Assembly: GCA_947579665.1 (NCBI GenBank) | Contig: OX388351.1 | Coordinates: forward strand, 51,716,939 to 51,780,938 | Length of the DNA: 64,000 nt | Direction: 5' to 3' | From: Sympetrum striolatum | Lineage: Eukaryota; Arthropoda; Insecta; Odonata; Libellulidae | In this document: positions 38,276 to 51,500 of the stretch, one piece after another | Layout of the letters: each line of letters starts with the position of its first letter | How positions within the stretch are numbered: the first letter of the stretch is position 1 | Program-made: the position numbers and the translations under genes | Notes under the pieces: model-generated | What the model was told of the DNA's origin: nothing | Seen by the model: the letters and a program-made list of their open reading frames with translations, nothing else | The model's database searches: none

Positions 38276-38583
38276 GTATAGACTGAGATGGTTCCACTAA
38301 GGAGGCCATGAGTCTTCCCGAGTTATGTTGTTTGCCCTATCTGGCTGAAGCTTTTAGAACAACAAGTTCTCCCAGTTTTAACTTACCGAGTAAAAGATAT
38401 ATTTGCAATCCAATATAATTATGCAATTTTTCACTCAATTCTCAAAACAGCTGATGGAAGTATAGGAACTATAGCATATCTAGTTTGTAACTTTGTGGAA
38501 ATGCAAATAGAAAATTGGGAAAGGTATAAATAACGAAATCAATTCGAGTGTTACTTGGTGGAACTCCATTTTTAAAAACACTG

Positions 38584-38660
38584 AAAATAAAAACACAAAC
38601 ACACTTGTACTTATTCCAATTTTGTGGAATTAGTACAAGTGTGTTTGTATTTTTATTTTT
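38584..38660. repeat. Hairpin with ~35-bp arms
   Basis: A segment containing ACAAACACACTTGTACTTAT is followed after a short loop by its near-perfect reverse complement (TAGTACAAGTGTGTTTGTAT). The arms continue into A-rich and T-rich flanks. This is a miniature inverted-repeat structure of unknown family; no target duplication was found. It lies about 900 bp upstream of the puf start codon. Confidence 0.7.
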
Positions 38661-39049
38661 GTTTTTTTTTTTAAGGTATAAATACCTAATAGTTAGTTAC
38701 TACAGCAAACTGTAGAATAGCATATAGAGGTTTTAGGCTTGAAATATTTGGTCATTGCGGAAGAAAAAATTCTACATTTTAAGTTTCTTAGCACAGTTGT
38801 CAATGATAATTTCAGTAAAATATCATTTTACTTTCTTTCAAAGCTCTTGTGATAGTAATGTCAATTTTTTTGAAGATATTCTTCATTTAGGGGATCATAT
38901 GTGGCGTGCAATCACAATATTGTATTTCTATGTTTTGTCATTCGGATATCGTTATAGGATCCTATTATTCATTTCATCAATCGATAATATTTATAAGCGA
39001 AGAGTGATTATTTATGTTCATATGCGATATATAACGTAGCTATTTCGAA

Positions 39050-39548
39050 CGAAAGAGAATTATTCATAACGAATGAGAAGATAAGAGTCAGGATATAATT
39101 GCTACTTGGTAATAAGTATTGAAGTTGTGGGTGAAAGGTAAAATGATTTCAAATCTAGCGCGTACGATGAAAAGCGATTATCAGATAGTTGAAGAACTCC
39201 TCAAGAAGTTGAATACTTGTGGAAGAGACACCGAAATGCATCTTAAAAAAGATAATGTCGCATTGTTTTCATTGAAACAGTAATTAAAATAATCCATATC
39301 CAAGTTCTGCCCGAATTCCGCTACCATTTGCTGCGATAGTCGCGGCGAGAATGTTGTGTCAAATGTTCAAAAGTAGTTCGGGCAAGCAGACACAATGCAA
39401 TATGGCGGGAGGACTCAATGGAATATAGAAGCTTTCTGAATTTTTCTTCGTATTTTCTGTTTGCTACATATGGTGAAGGAAACGAGTGGTTGCTCTCGTA
39501 ACTTCATTTTATGGAGTGATGGGAGGTTTATCATAAATACTGTTGAAG
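39050..39548 (+). promoter_or_regulatory. Probable promoter/5'UTR region of puf
   Basis: This is the last stretch before the inferred start codon. It contains a comparatively CpG-bearing patch at 39,300-39,420 (for example GATAGTCGCGGCGAGAATG). An in-frame TAA at 39534-39536 lies just upstream of the start ATG, as expected for a 5' untranslated region. I could not identify a TATA box or transcription start. Confidence 0.35.
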
Positions 39549-39591
39549 ATGTGCGATGTATGCGCTGATTTTGTGGACCTACTGCAGTCGT
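39549..39591 (+). CDS. puf: puf exon 1 (start codon, 43 bp)
   Basis: Encodes MCDVCADFVDLLQS plus one base, ending at a TGTAAGC donor. USP34 proteins begin with the similar MC-x2-CAD pattern, and the leftover T joins with AT of exon 2 to make a codon in frame. An upstream in-frame stop at 39534-39536 supports this ATG. The exon is too short to appear as an ORF. Confidence 0.85.
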
Positions 39592-42500
39592 GTAAGCAAT
39601 GTTACCGTAATTGTAATGATAAATTTTCATGTAAATTGTTTGCTCCTGGTGTTCGGTTTATAGGAAATGTATTTTATATTCTCAATAAGTGATAAATTTA
39701 AACATATAAAGCCTTTACATAACAAGCTTTGGATGTATTGTCGAATATTATAGTTTGTCTGGCGATTTGTCCGATTTATTTTACACAGGTTGAAAGTAAA
39801 ATACTAACTAATGCGTGATTTTTCCCATTTTGTAGTGAAATCAAGTGTTTACATAGTTCGGGATAGAATAATAGTCAACTCGCCCATATAATATTGTGAT
39901 TTTTAATCATAAGACGTTTATGGTTATACTAGTTCATTGCCTTCTCCATCAAGGCAGCTGATGTAAACATTGGAGTGTATTTGAGTGTTTATGTTGCGTT
40001 TGTCTATTGATGTTTTCTAATTAATGGTCTAAAATTTGTCTTATATCTGTTTTGCCTTTTTGTAGATGCAGAAAGAGTATCAAAGGAAATAAGTGAAAGA
40101 CCGATTTTGAGTAAAGCTGAAGTTGAGACAGTTTTCCTGTACTTGCAGTCTTGGTCTCAAAGGTATGTATCTGATATATTTACATTGCCTTTTGAAACAA
40201 TTAGTATGAATTCTCATTTTTTTTCTTTTTTAGGCAATGTCTTTGCTGTTTTCGTGACGCGAAGAATTTCGAGCGTTTTAATCTTGTTACTCAGAGTATA
40301 ATATGCCTAGCAGTTTGTCAGTTAAGGGAACTTCATCAAGATCTGCTACATTGCCAACTAAATCTTAAATATGGCACCGAGAAAAATCCAAAAAATGCCG
40401 CAGAAGATGGACAACAGAATGTATCTAACGAAGGCACCATGCCACAAAAGGTTGTCGGTGAAGCTAAAGTTGGCCCTAAGGAAGATGCACCTTTGGAAGT
40501 CAAAGAAGAGAGGGAGGATGACAGCTCAACTGGGGAAGGCTCCGCGTTTGAAGGCAGACTCTCCGCTGACGATTCGGAAGAGCTGCCCGAAGTGTGGAAT
40601 ATGGAAGAGAGAGAGAAACTATTCCAGTTCCTCTCCAAAGTGTTTCTTTTAAATTTTCCATTGTATGTAGCGTATAAACACAGTGTACAGTCTAAGGTGG
40701 ACGAACTTTCTCAGCAAGAAGCGTCCAACTTGAGTGCTTTCTGTGATCTTCACGATCCTGAAATTCCAGTCTATTTGTTGAGGAATGTGTGCTTATTTTG
40801 TAAGAGTGGTGGTGTTCGTGCGATGACATTCTGCTTTGAGGGTCGTAATCCGGAAACTCTCCCAGTTCCTCTCGCCCATACCATGATGGCTGTTGTGTGC
40901 AACTTGAAACTCTGGCTCAATTTTCGTTCCATTGTCCAGTTATTTGTTCCATTACGCTCCAAAGTTTTACGTTACATGTGCTGTCTCGGAGATAAAGATC
41001 TCAGACTACCTGGGATAAAGACTATGGCAGGTTTGTGAATTTTTTTATTACAAATCTTTGTTTGAATTGCAATTGAATCATTTGTTTAGTTCCTAATTTC
41101 TGTAACCAGTGACAAAGATATTATTCTTGTCATTGATGTTATAGAATAAATTATCATGTAATTGCCTTGATAGATTGTTCTTGGAAGTGCTGCAGTTATA
41201 TTTATCATACAAATGGATACTCTTTTGTTATTCTTGTAAAGGATATTATACTTCTTTGTATCCTTCCTTTGATAGCAATTTTCTATGTTATTTGGTTGGG
41301 CACCTAGGATACTGTTTGTATGCTTCATTCTTTATTCATGTTTATTATGGACTGTTTATTAGAAGTAAGATCTTTAAAACCTGCATAACTAATCACATCT
41401 ACAACATGTCTAGTAAATGCTTTTATAATTTTATCTTTAATCACGTTGGCCATTTTCTGTATATAATTATCTTTATTAAGGACTATTTATGTATTTTCTT
41501 TGCTTATGAGTGTGATTTACCTTTACTACTTAATTTTGCTGGTTTGTTTTGTTTACTTCTTCAATTTACATAGAATGTCAATATTTTTCTCTGATGAGCT
41601 CAGTACCTTATGTATCACAGTTTATTTAGTGGAAAGTTTTGCCTTACCTTTGTAGTAGATCATTTGTAATCTTTCTTTTATTTGACAAATAGATTTTAAC
41701 ACAAGACAAAAACAACTTTGTTTTATTGAGGTATTGTTAAGTTTTGATATATCTGGCAAGGTTTACTTGCATTTTTGTTAGTGTTGAACATTTTCCTGAA
41801 GATGTCATATATATTTATGCTGCATCCTCAGTAATATATTTTCTATTTCCAGACTTCATGTGGAGTGCTGTCAAAGATCCTTTAGAATCCCCTCTGACTT
41901 TTGATAAAGATGGTCTTGATTTAGCATTTAAGTACTTCACCAGCCCAACATTGACTATGAGACTCGCTGGCATTGCACAAATCAATAGCAACATCAATTT
42001 ATTCAACGAAATGTGCAACAATGATAGTATTATTGAGGTTGAAAATGTGGGTCAGAACTTGGCTAATTGGTTGATAGAAAACCAAATAATATCTCATATA
42101 TTTGGACCAAATCTTCATGTGGAGGTATGAACTTCTGCAATATTATCGTATTAAGAATGTTTGAGAGTTTCCATGTACTTACCATGAATGAATTATCTTT
42201 TCAGGTTATAAAACAAAGTCACATTATACTCAGTTTCCTTGCAATGGAAGGAAAAATTACTGATGAGCATATTGATATTGTTTGGCAAGCCTTGCAACTT
42301 AAACACTGCAGTAAACAAGTTCACGATCTATTGCCCCCGCTCATTAAAAATCTTGAGGCTGGTCCAGTTCTTCATCTCTATGGATTACTATGTAAAATGG
42401 AGCCCAAAGATCATACAGAACAGGTAAATACTGCTATGATTAACACAGTTTAGTAAAATAATTTCTTGAATTACTATTTGTATCTTTAAAACTGGGAATT

Positions 42501-45500
42501 TTGTGTAATGTTCAGTGTGTAATAAAGAAACACACTTGGTAATTGTAGACTTTTATGTTCCGCTTCCTACTTCCACTTTTATAATCTTAGTGGAAGACCA
42601 ACAAATTTCAATAGAATTTTAAGACGCATTGTTTTTGATTTCCTCTTTTGTATTTTGTGTGACAAAATTTTTGTAAATGGTGCTTATTTTCTATTACATA
42701 TTAACTCCTTTTTCAGAGTCTATATTTGGCATCTGCACTAATAAAATTCATCTGGACAAGTGGTGGAAGTTGCAGTGGGCGTGGCATAAGGCCTCCTACC
42801 TCATTGGCAAATTTACCCTTGGGCCATCCTGGAGCTAGGGATGCTGCGGATATTGATGGTCATGCAGACACTAGCAGCAGCGAGAACAGTGTCAGTGTGG
42901 AAGCCAGCAATTCTGAAGATGAGCAGGTATAGTGGGTCATGATAATCAAGCTTACAGATAAGGCTAATGATACGGGGAAGCAACTCCTGACAAATGTATA
43001 TGTTATCATTATAGATGTATCATCCGTCTTCCAGAAATGGTACTTTTTTGTGTGCACATTTTTACAAATATTTGCTTAAAAATCAATTCATATTGCTCAC
43101 GCTTACATATAGCTCTATGCCAATCATGATGAAAAAGGAATATTTTATTTTGTTTCAGAGGTCTCTTATTTAATATTTTTACACGTTATTTCTCTCCATG
43201 AAGAATTAAAAATGTGTACTTACAAGATAGTGAAATTTGATAATGTTCATGGAGGTTTTTGTGTAGTTTGATCTTTGATTTGTTTGGAAATATTTTTAAT
43301 TCTACAGTTCGGAATATTTATTTTACAGTATAAAAATAAATTTTTCAACTTTAAATGGCTTGGGTGGATTTTCATAAAGATTGAAAATACCTGACCCAAA
43401 TAAATATTTTTGTAAGGAACTGGTTTATAAAGACATTCCAGTTTAAGATGTATTATGATAGTTATATTCTATTGCTCTATTCATAAGTAATCCTTTTGCC
43501 AGCATGGTAATATCCATGCTGATCCAAAAATTAGAATATTTGTGTAAACGTTTTAGTTTAATGTGTAAATGGTTAAAAAATAAATACTGTGGATTTGGCG
43601 AAGAGATGTTTTTCATTTTATTTAAATTATTTTAAATCCTGAAATGCTAGTGCTTATTATGGTATGCTGATAAAGCATCAAGTTAATAAATACCCTTTTC
43701 ATTTCTGCAATGTGACTTAAAGCCATCACTAAATAAGAAATGACACCTATTAAGAAGCTGGTTTGTTGTTCAAATAAAAAAATGTGAATTTCCTGGTAAA
43801 AACTGGTAACAGATTGCGCTGCAGTGCATTACTTATCTCAAACTAACTGGTGAATGTTTTTTTCAGCCGGACAGTTCTCAACAAAGTGAAGGACAGAAAT
43901 CTCCCAGTGATGGCAGTGATAGAACTAGATCTTGCAAACAGCCTCTAAAACCTCCTAATGAAGATGAAGTAAAAACTCCTTTAGACAATTCTGATGGTAA
44001 GAATATGATATCTTCATTACTACAGATATTATTTTTTGTAGCATTATCTGCTGATAATATTTGATTGGCACTGCATGTACTTGAACTGAGAGACATTTTT
44101 ATCATTTCCTTCTTCAAAAAGTACTGTGATGAAATTTGTGCTATATTTATACCTTCAAAATCAACATCAGACTCAAATTTACCATATCTAGAATGAATTT
44201 ATCTGGAGGTAATAATTTCTCTGAAATTTGCTCTTCTCAAATTTTGTGTATCTGATGAGAAGTAGACGAAAGAACTAAAGATACATTTTAATACCAGTAT
44301 TCCTTTAAGTTTATAAGTAATATCTATAATTTAATGTATATTTCAATTTTGTACTATGTTGTTTTTCAATATTTTATTTTTCTTTCAATTTTTAATTACT
44401 TTTGTGCACAGTACATAAATAACGTGATATATTGTAGTCTCCTTTACAGAATGCTTGAAAGCTAAACTGTTAGGATGTGGAAATGAAAAACTTCCCAAGG
44501 AAATGAAAGATCCATGTGATGCTATTGAAGAAGCTTTCAAAGAAGTCGGTAAAGAAAATAAGGAAAGGTTTGTATTTCATTTAAATTTATACTGACCTTC
44601 AGCTGCAAATTGAAATGGTTTAATCAGTATCCTAATACTGCTCTAAAACCACAATCTTCTGATTGATTATCGGTTATATGTTTGTATTTTGCTTGCTTGT
44701 TTTACTATTAGCTCATATTTTGAGGAAGTTTAATCTCAGTAATTGGATGATAAATTTGGGAGATTTAAATGCTGTTTTTCTAGTAATAGTGACATTTGAA
44801 AATATAAATTTAATTTCATCATTATCTGGATGATTACCAAAATATGTGGTTTATCTTTTATGAAGTATATATTTTTCTGATTTTGACATGTTGTAAATAT
44901 TGGTCTTTAATGCATGGTAATTGTGTTAAGATTTTATCAATGATGTCAGGGTGTAACCTTAAACTTAATTTAAAGAAGACAATTTTGAGATTGGAAAGTG
45001 TTAAATAATCTGAACTTTTTTTAAAGACAGATTTAGTTACAAATTTATTAATACTGGAAGCTGGAAAAAAATAGAATATGCATGAAACAGACAGGTACAA
45101 TTTCAGTCTTTTATTTTTGGAATCAGAGGTGTTGTACAACAATACCTACAGTAATTCTATCAGTAAACTGACAGAATATTTTAATCCCTGTGGTTTAGTG
45201 GTAGCATTAGAAGAAATCATATCTTCTTAGTGGAGACACTTACTGTTTGGGAATTTTTGTCGTATATAAGCTAGCTTATTAGCTCAGCAGGGGGTATTAT
45301 GGAGTATTCTTGCAGGGATATGGAATTTTTCAGTTCTGAAGTGGAGAAATCAGAACACAAAGCCGAAGAGAGTGTGAAAGTGAATGATGTAGAAAGTGTG
45401 AAGAAAGTGTGTGCAAGTGAGGGACTTGTCGATGACAAAGATATGGATGCTGATGCTGAGAAATCTGGTGGGGAAGAGAGTGCAGGGGATGGAAAGAGGA

Positions 45501-48500
45501 AGTTGTACCGAAAAAGAAAAAAGGCGTGTCAAGGTGAGCAAGATTAGTAGCATTCCAGATAGACCATTTTGCTAGTGAATAGAAAATATTTTGGCCCTTG
45601 GTTTTTGATCTCTCTGTATATGTGCATGCAGCTGCCTATTTAAATAGATTTTATTGTCATTTACGTACCACTTTTACATTGTCCTTATGAGGATAAAATC
45701 TAGCATTTATGGAGCTGTATGTATTGTAAATAGAGCCATGATATACTCCTAAACACCATCAAAGTTAAGGACAAACCAATGTACACACCTGGCCAAAATT
45801 AAGGCACCACCAGTTGTAAGGATCACTAGGGAGGTGGTGTGTTAATTTTGGCCAGGACAGTACATTTCACTGTCAGAAAAATAGCATCTTCAAGGTTACA
45901 AAGTTGACTAGCTAAACTAAGAATGGGAAACGGACTGCATGTATCAAATTCTCTGACAGCGAAATGTACATTGGTTTGTCCTTAACTTTGATGGTGTTTA
46001 GGGGTATATTGTGACTCTATCTACTATTACAGCCATCAACGGGAACCTTAGGAGAGCTGTATGTAATTGAAATGTACATAGATTATTGGTACATTTCCTC
46101 TGTTATGATCTATAAAAGAGATTTTGTAAAAAAAAGACTCTAACCTCTAACCGTGATTTTATTGGAGGTGTGAGAACATTATATTGTATTTATGGCAGAA
46201 AAAATTAAGACTAGAAATAGAATATTTGTTTATTACAATTAAATATTCCCTCTCTACTCACATGCCTCCTTTTTGGAATTTGATATTTGTTAGCTCCCAT
46301 AATAATTTTCCTTTCGTATGGTACTAATTATCAGATCAAGCTTTCTCTAATTGTCTTTTCACTAAATTCTTTCTAGAACTCCTCCTAATTTTGCTATTAC
46401 TTCTCATTAATCTCCCAGCACGTCTGTTGTCATAGACAGTATGTTAATGGGATTATTTTTTTATACCTATACTTTTACTTGTCTCACATCTCCCATTGTA
46501 AATCAATCATTAATTTGCAATAGTTATATTATGTTTGTATTTCATGTATAAAAACTAGTACATTTCTCTCTAGGAATAACAGAATAAATGAAACTTGGTA
46601 CATATAATGTGCATGCATCATGCTGCATTTAAAAATTGTCTTAATTATTGATTACATTCATATTTTGAAATGCTATTCGTCAGTCAGCCAGACATTAAAT
46701 TATAACTCCTCATTCATATTATTGTCATCTAATGATAGGACATACGGATTAAAGGGATTTTAAATGTTCATTTTATATGACTATTGTTTAGAATTTATCT
46801 CTTTTGTTAAATGGGGAAAACTTGTACACAACATCTACATAGGTTCGTCAAAAGTTCCATTCGTGTGTATGTGACAGGAGGGGCTCTATTTAATTTCTCT
46901 GCTATGATATACATCATCACTATTATTTAATTTATAATGTACCAGCTTTTTAAAGTTAGAAAGTATGCATGAGTTATTTTATATTTTCATTATTGTGTTA
47001 AATTTTGATTTGTCTATTAAAATTCTTGGTTCTCTTGACATAAACTATTCTTGTTGTAATTTATTTAGTTTATATTTTTATTCCTTCAGTATCCACATTT
47101 TAATGATAAATTTATTTGTATAGGGAAAGAAAGAAACAGTTATTTCAACAAGGAAAGGCAGGTGAAGCTTTTGGTGAATGACAACAGTGAGAGTGTGAAG
47201 GAGAAGAAAAATAAAGGGCAGGAGGATGAAGATGAAGAAGAGGATGAGGAAGAAGAAGACATGGATTTGGAAGAGGAAAAGGATGAAGAAGAAGATGCAG
47301 AGAGTAGCTCAGAAGTAAGCAGTAAAGACAATGCAATAATCATCCACGAGGTGATGAGCAGCCACACAGAGAGCTGCAACTCCACTTCCAAGAATAAGTT
47401 GGAAGTGAATAGTATGGAGTTGGACCAGCAAGTGCCCAATGTTGTTATCAGGTGAGGAAGGAGTTTTTTGTTCATTCAACCTTATAGTTTTCAGAAGTTA
47501 GAATCAATTAAGTTCAGAATTCAAGTGGTTAGAATCTTACTTTAAACGGTCTGATGGGGAAAACATACAGTTTGTGTTGGACGTTAAATGGGAAAGCTAG
47601 TGGGAGAAGTGCTTCAGTTTTACTAAATGCATTCTAGTTTTATAGTAAAATTATTCTAAATATTGAGCACATTTTTTAAGCCTAATAACTTGTATATTTT
47701 TGCCTGTATTTTGTGTAATACATTAGGCTAGTGGTCAAGGTAGAATACACACTGTGTTAAATATGTTTTTTTGTGCCTTAGAATAAAGTTTGATTAATTT
47801 GAGTGTTCATTTATTCTATTGTATATTCTTTCTTCTTTTTTGTATCATGAATTTCATCTACTTTTATTGGTTGTGTTCAAATTCTATCACTGTGGTATTC
47901 AACTCTTTTTTTAATTTCCAGTCTTATGTTAATTTCTAAAGGTATTTATGTCTGACCAAATCTTTGGTAAAGAATTTGTTCCATTCATTGAAAAATTTTG
48001 GGTGACTTCTCTTAAACTTTTGATTAAGTTAGGAAATACTCTTCCCATTTACCCACTTGTCAACTTGTGGTGGCGGAATAGTTAGTACGCTAGCTTTCCA
48101 GCACTGGGGTCATGGGTTCAAGTCCTGGCTAAACAGATTTTTTCCTGGCCAAGGCATGGGTGTTAGTGTTCATTGTGGTTTTAGAGGTCTGCATGGGCCG
48201 AAAATTTCAGCCCGGCCCATTTGTTGTTTGAAAACGAGCCCGACCTGGCCCAATCGTTGATACTAATTTTTGTTCTCAAGCCCGACCCAAGCCCGAACTT
48301 TCCATAAATAACCCTGTAATAAACTGTTGTGTATTGTGAACAAATACATTTTTTTTAACCCTTCACGAAGACCAAGCATTTTGTTTAAGCATTGCGTTAC
48401 AACTTTGAGAGGCATTTGCCACTATGCAAGAAACTACAGTAGAACCTCGGTAATCCGGACGAATTCAGGCACATAGGTGTCTGGATTAGCGGGGTTTCCG

Positions 48501-51500
48501 GATTAGCGAGGTTTCCAAAAAAAATAACGTAAAAAACTTTTTTTCTCAAAAATTATATTGTATAGATAATGCATGTATATATTACAGAAGGTATTACAAC
48601 ATATAAAGTGAATGAATATTATCAGCGAGCAAAAAAGTCAGTTATTTTCTTTTGCGCGACCGTTCTTATTTTTAAATCAAGTGCACGTGTCTCTAAAACG
48701 TCTAAAGAGCACAATTTCATGTGCTTCAAAATTTTGCTCCTTGGCCCACTTTAATGATGTATTGAGAAATATCGACGGAGTCCACAGGGTGGTGGTGGTG
48801 GTGGTCGTCGTCGTCATCATCATCTTCTGCCGTTACTGTTCTGATAATTTCGTCACATTACTTCGCTCTCCATCATATCATTGCAGCCAATGAAGACATT
48901 TTTTAAATAGTATGTCCACCTCTCGTTTCTTGTTACTAATATGCGTGTTTATATGATCACAAAGAAGAAGTTGCGGGTTTGCATAACTCCTAATGGACCG
49001 TCCGTATTACCGAGGGATCCTGATTAGCGAGTGTCCGGATTACCGGGGTTCTACTGTAACACTAAAAAATTAATGTGCAAGCTATATCGTCAATGCATCA
49101 CCATTTTAATTAGAAAAGTAATTTGTTTGTTTTTAACCGTTGTACATCATAAATTATTGCTTGTGAAAATTTGTTTGAATTCCATATAAATTTGCTATGG
49201 TGTTTTGAATAGAATAAAATGGGGTTAAACATAGATTTCTATTGCCCATAAGAAATATTTAGTGTATAGTTCTGTGAGGTTTACAGCCCTTTTAGGAAAG
49301 TTGAAACCTGTGCTTGAATTGAATAAAAAAATGAAGCTAGGAAGGAGTTTAGGCCTGAACTTTATCATTGTATTTGTGAACACTTATGCAACAAAGTTTA
49401 AATATGCAAGTATAGAAAGTGAGACATTAATGTAAAAAAGTTTGAAATTTAAAGTATTATCATCCTATTACCTGATTCAGCATTTTATATGTTCTTTGAA
49501 TACAATTATATTTTTTGATCAGTATATTTTTGAACTAGATATGAAACTTACTGTCTAGTTAACATTTTGTTTCTTGTTCCTGTTTTAATTTACAGTGAAG
49601 TGATGGAGGAGGCAATGACAGAGGAAGAAGGCAGCTTTTCCTCACGCATGAGTAATAAGTCTGAGAAAAATATGGCTGATTTTGATGGTGAGGAATCTGG
49701 TTGTGAAGATGAACTAGTTCAATTGGCAGCACGTGCAAGAGTAAGGAATTTTTCTTTTCTTGCTATTGTCTAACCTTTTAAGAGTAAGTGATAGCATTAT
49801 TAGCTATCATATCCTTTGCAAGTCTCTTCAGAAACTATAATTCTAGAATCAAACTTAATTACTAACATACCAGGGTCATGCAGAAAATAAGGTTACAAAA
49901 TATATTTTTAAAAAATTGAAAATTTCCTATATATTCATGATATTAACAGAATTTGTAACACTGAAAGTAATAGTTATAAATGGTTATTTAATAATACACG
50001 TATAGTTATATTTCTAAATTATTGCTGATCAGATCAATACATTTTTTGAGGCGTGGCACCAGCTTTGTATACCTGTTTTGATGACCTCACACTCCACCTC
50101 CTTTAGTCTCTTTTTCATTGTCACTTATAGTTGTCACTTCAACCTCTTTTTTTGTCAGAAACATGCTTCACATCTTAAACCTCCCTGCACTTGGTGATAA
50201 AATCATAATAACTTGTGGGGTGCAATATCCAGTCTTTGGCTGGGTGAGTGACGGTATCCCATCCAAAAAAGGTCTTTGGTCAAGCACTTAGTATTAAGCG
50301 TTACCTCATGTCTTGTCATGGAGGAAAAGACCATATGCCAGCATTCTCATGCAGCAATATTTTTCTGTAGTTTTTGAATGCTCCAGCATAGATAGTTTCA
50401 TCTCAAGGCATGAATTTTACCAGTAGGACTTTCTTATTGTCCCGAAAGACGGTGCCCGTGATCTTGCAAACTAAAGGGATGGTTATGAGCTTACCATTCC
50501 ATAAATACTCACTGCAGTTTAGTTACACAAAGTCAAAATACAGATTACAGAACGGCCTCACACTTATGGTTAGTGGATGCTACAGGCATAGATCTTCTGA
50601 TTGTAAGATGAAGCTGTGGTGGCTGTGAGCCCACAAGACATCTCATTTTAAACATGAGGGATCCTTCCTACAAGCCTAGTGTAAAACTTAAAATGAATAA
50701 AAAATCGCTATGGCTCACAGACCTCTTGTAATTTTAGTTTATGGATGGCCCACCTATTAAGTCACCCTAGTTAATTGCAACACAACTCAGATGTGGAAAA
50801 ATTAGTTACCGTATTTGACGGCATATAAGACGCACCAGCATATAAGACGCACCCTCATTAAGTTGGCCACTCACAAGGAAAAAAAGTTTTATTAGTTCGT
50901 GCGAAAGTGCGGTACCACATAACTTAAAATGTAGTTTCTTTCAGTTGTCACGTTTCGTAAAAGCCAAATATTGTAGTAGTATTATTAAAAGTGCTTCGAC
51001 AGCTTAGGTCATTTCGCACATTGGCTCCCACCGGGATAGCCAAATATTAACACAATCATTGAATGCAATTATGAAATAGGTAGTATAGACCATCTGGGCT
51101 AAAAATAGCATTCAGTATTGAAAGTTAACCTGTGGAGGTTGAACCTTCACATATAAGATGCAGGGAAATTTTTCGAGACATAATTTAGGAAAAAAGGCGC
51201 GTCTTATATGCCGTCAAATACGGTACCTTATTTCCTGGTTTACAAAACGCTTCTTTTTACCTGAAATTATTTTCTCAAAATTGCTGTATGTCCTCAATGC
51301 TGAAGGTTACATCTTTTTTAAGTCGATGCTATTACTAGGGGAAGGTTATCTGCTGTACATATTTACCTAAAAATTACCCATTAACTAAAAAAATCAATTT
51401 TACAATAAAAAAATAAATAAGCTGTTATAAAAATTAAAAATATAGATTTAGTTGAGTTAATCTAATATGCACTATGGAATAAATTTAATTTTTCATGTGA

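Noticed and set aside
41175..41573. 132-codon plus-strand ORF in puf intron 3
   Set aside because: Hydrophobic (Tyr/Phe/Leu/Ile) composition from T-rich intron sequence; it lies between two well-supported exons with matching phase and has no homology that I recognise.
45186..45215. tRNA A-box-like sequence (TGGTTTAGTGGTAGCATTAG) before puf exon 9
   Set aside because: No B-box at the expected distance, so neither a tRNA nor a clear SINE.
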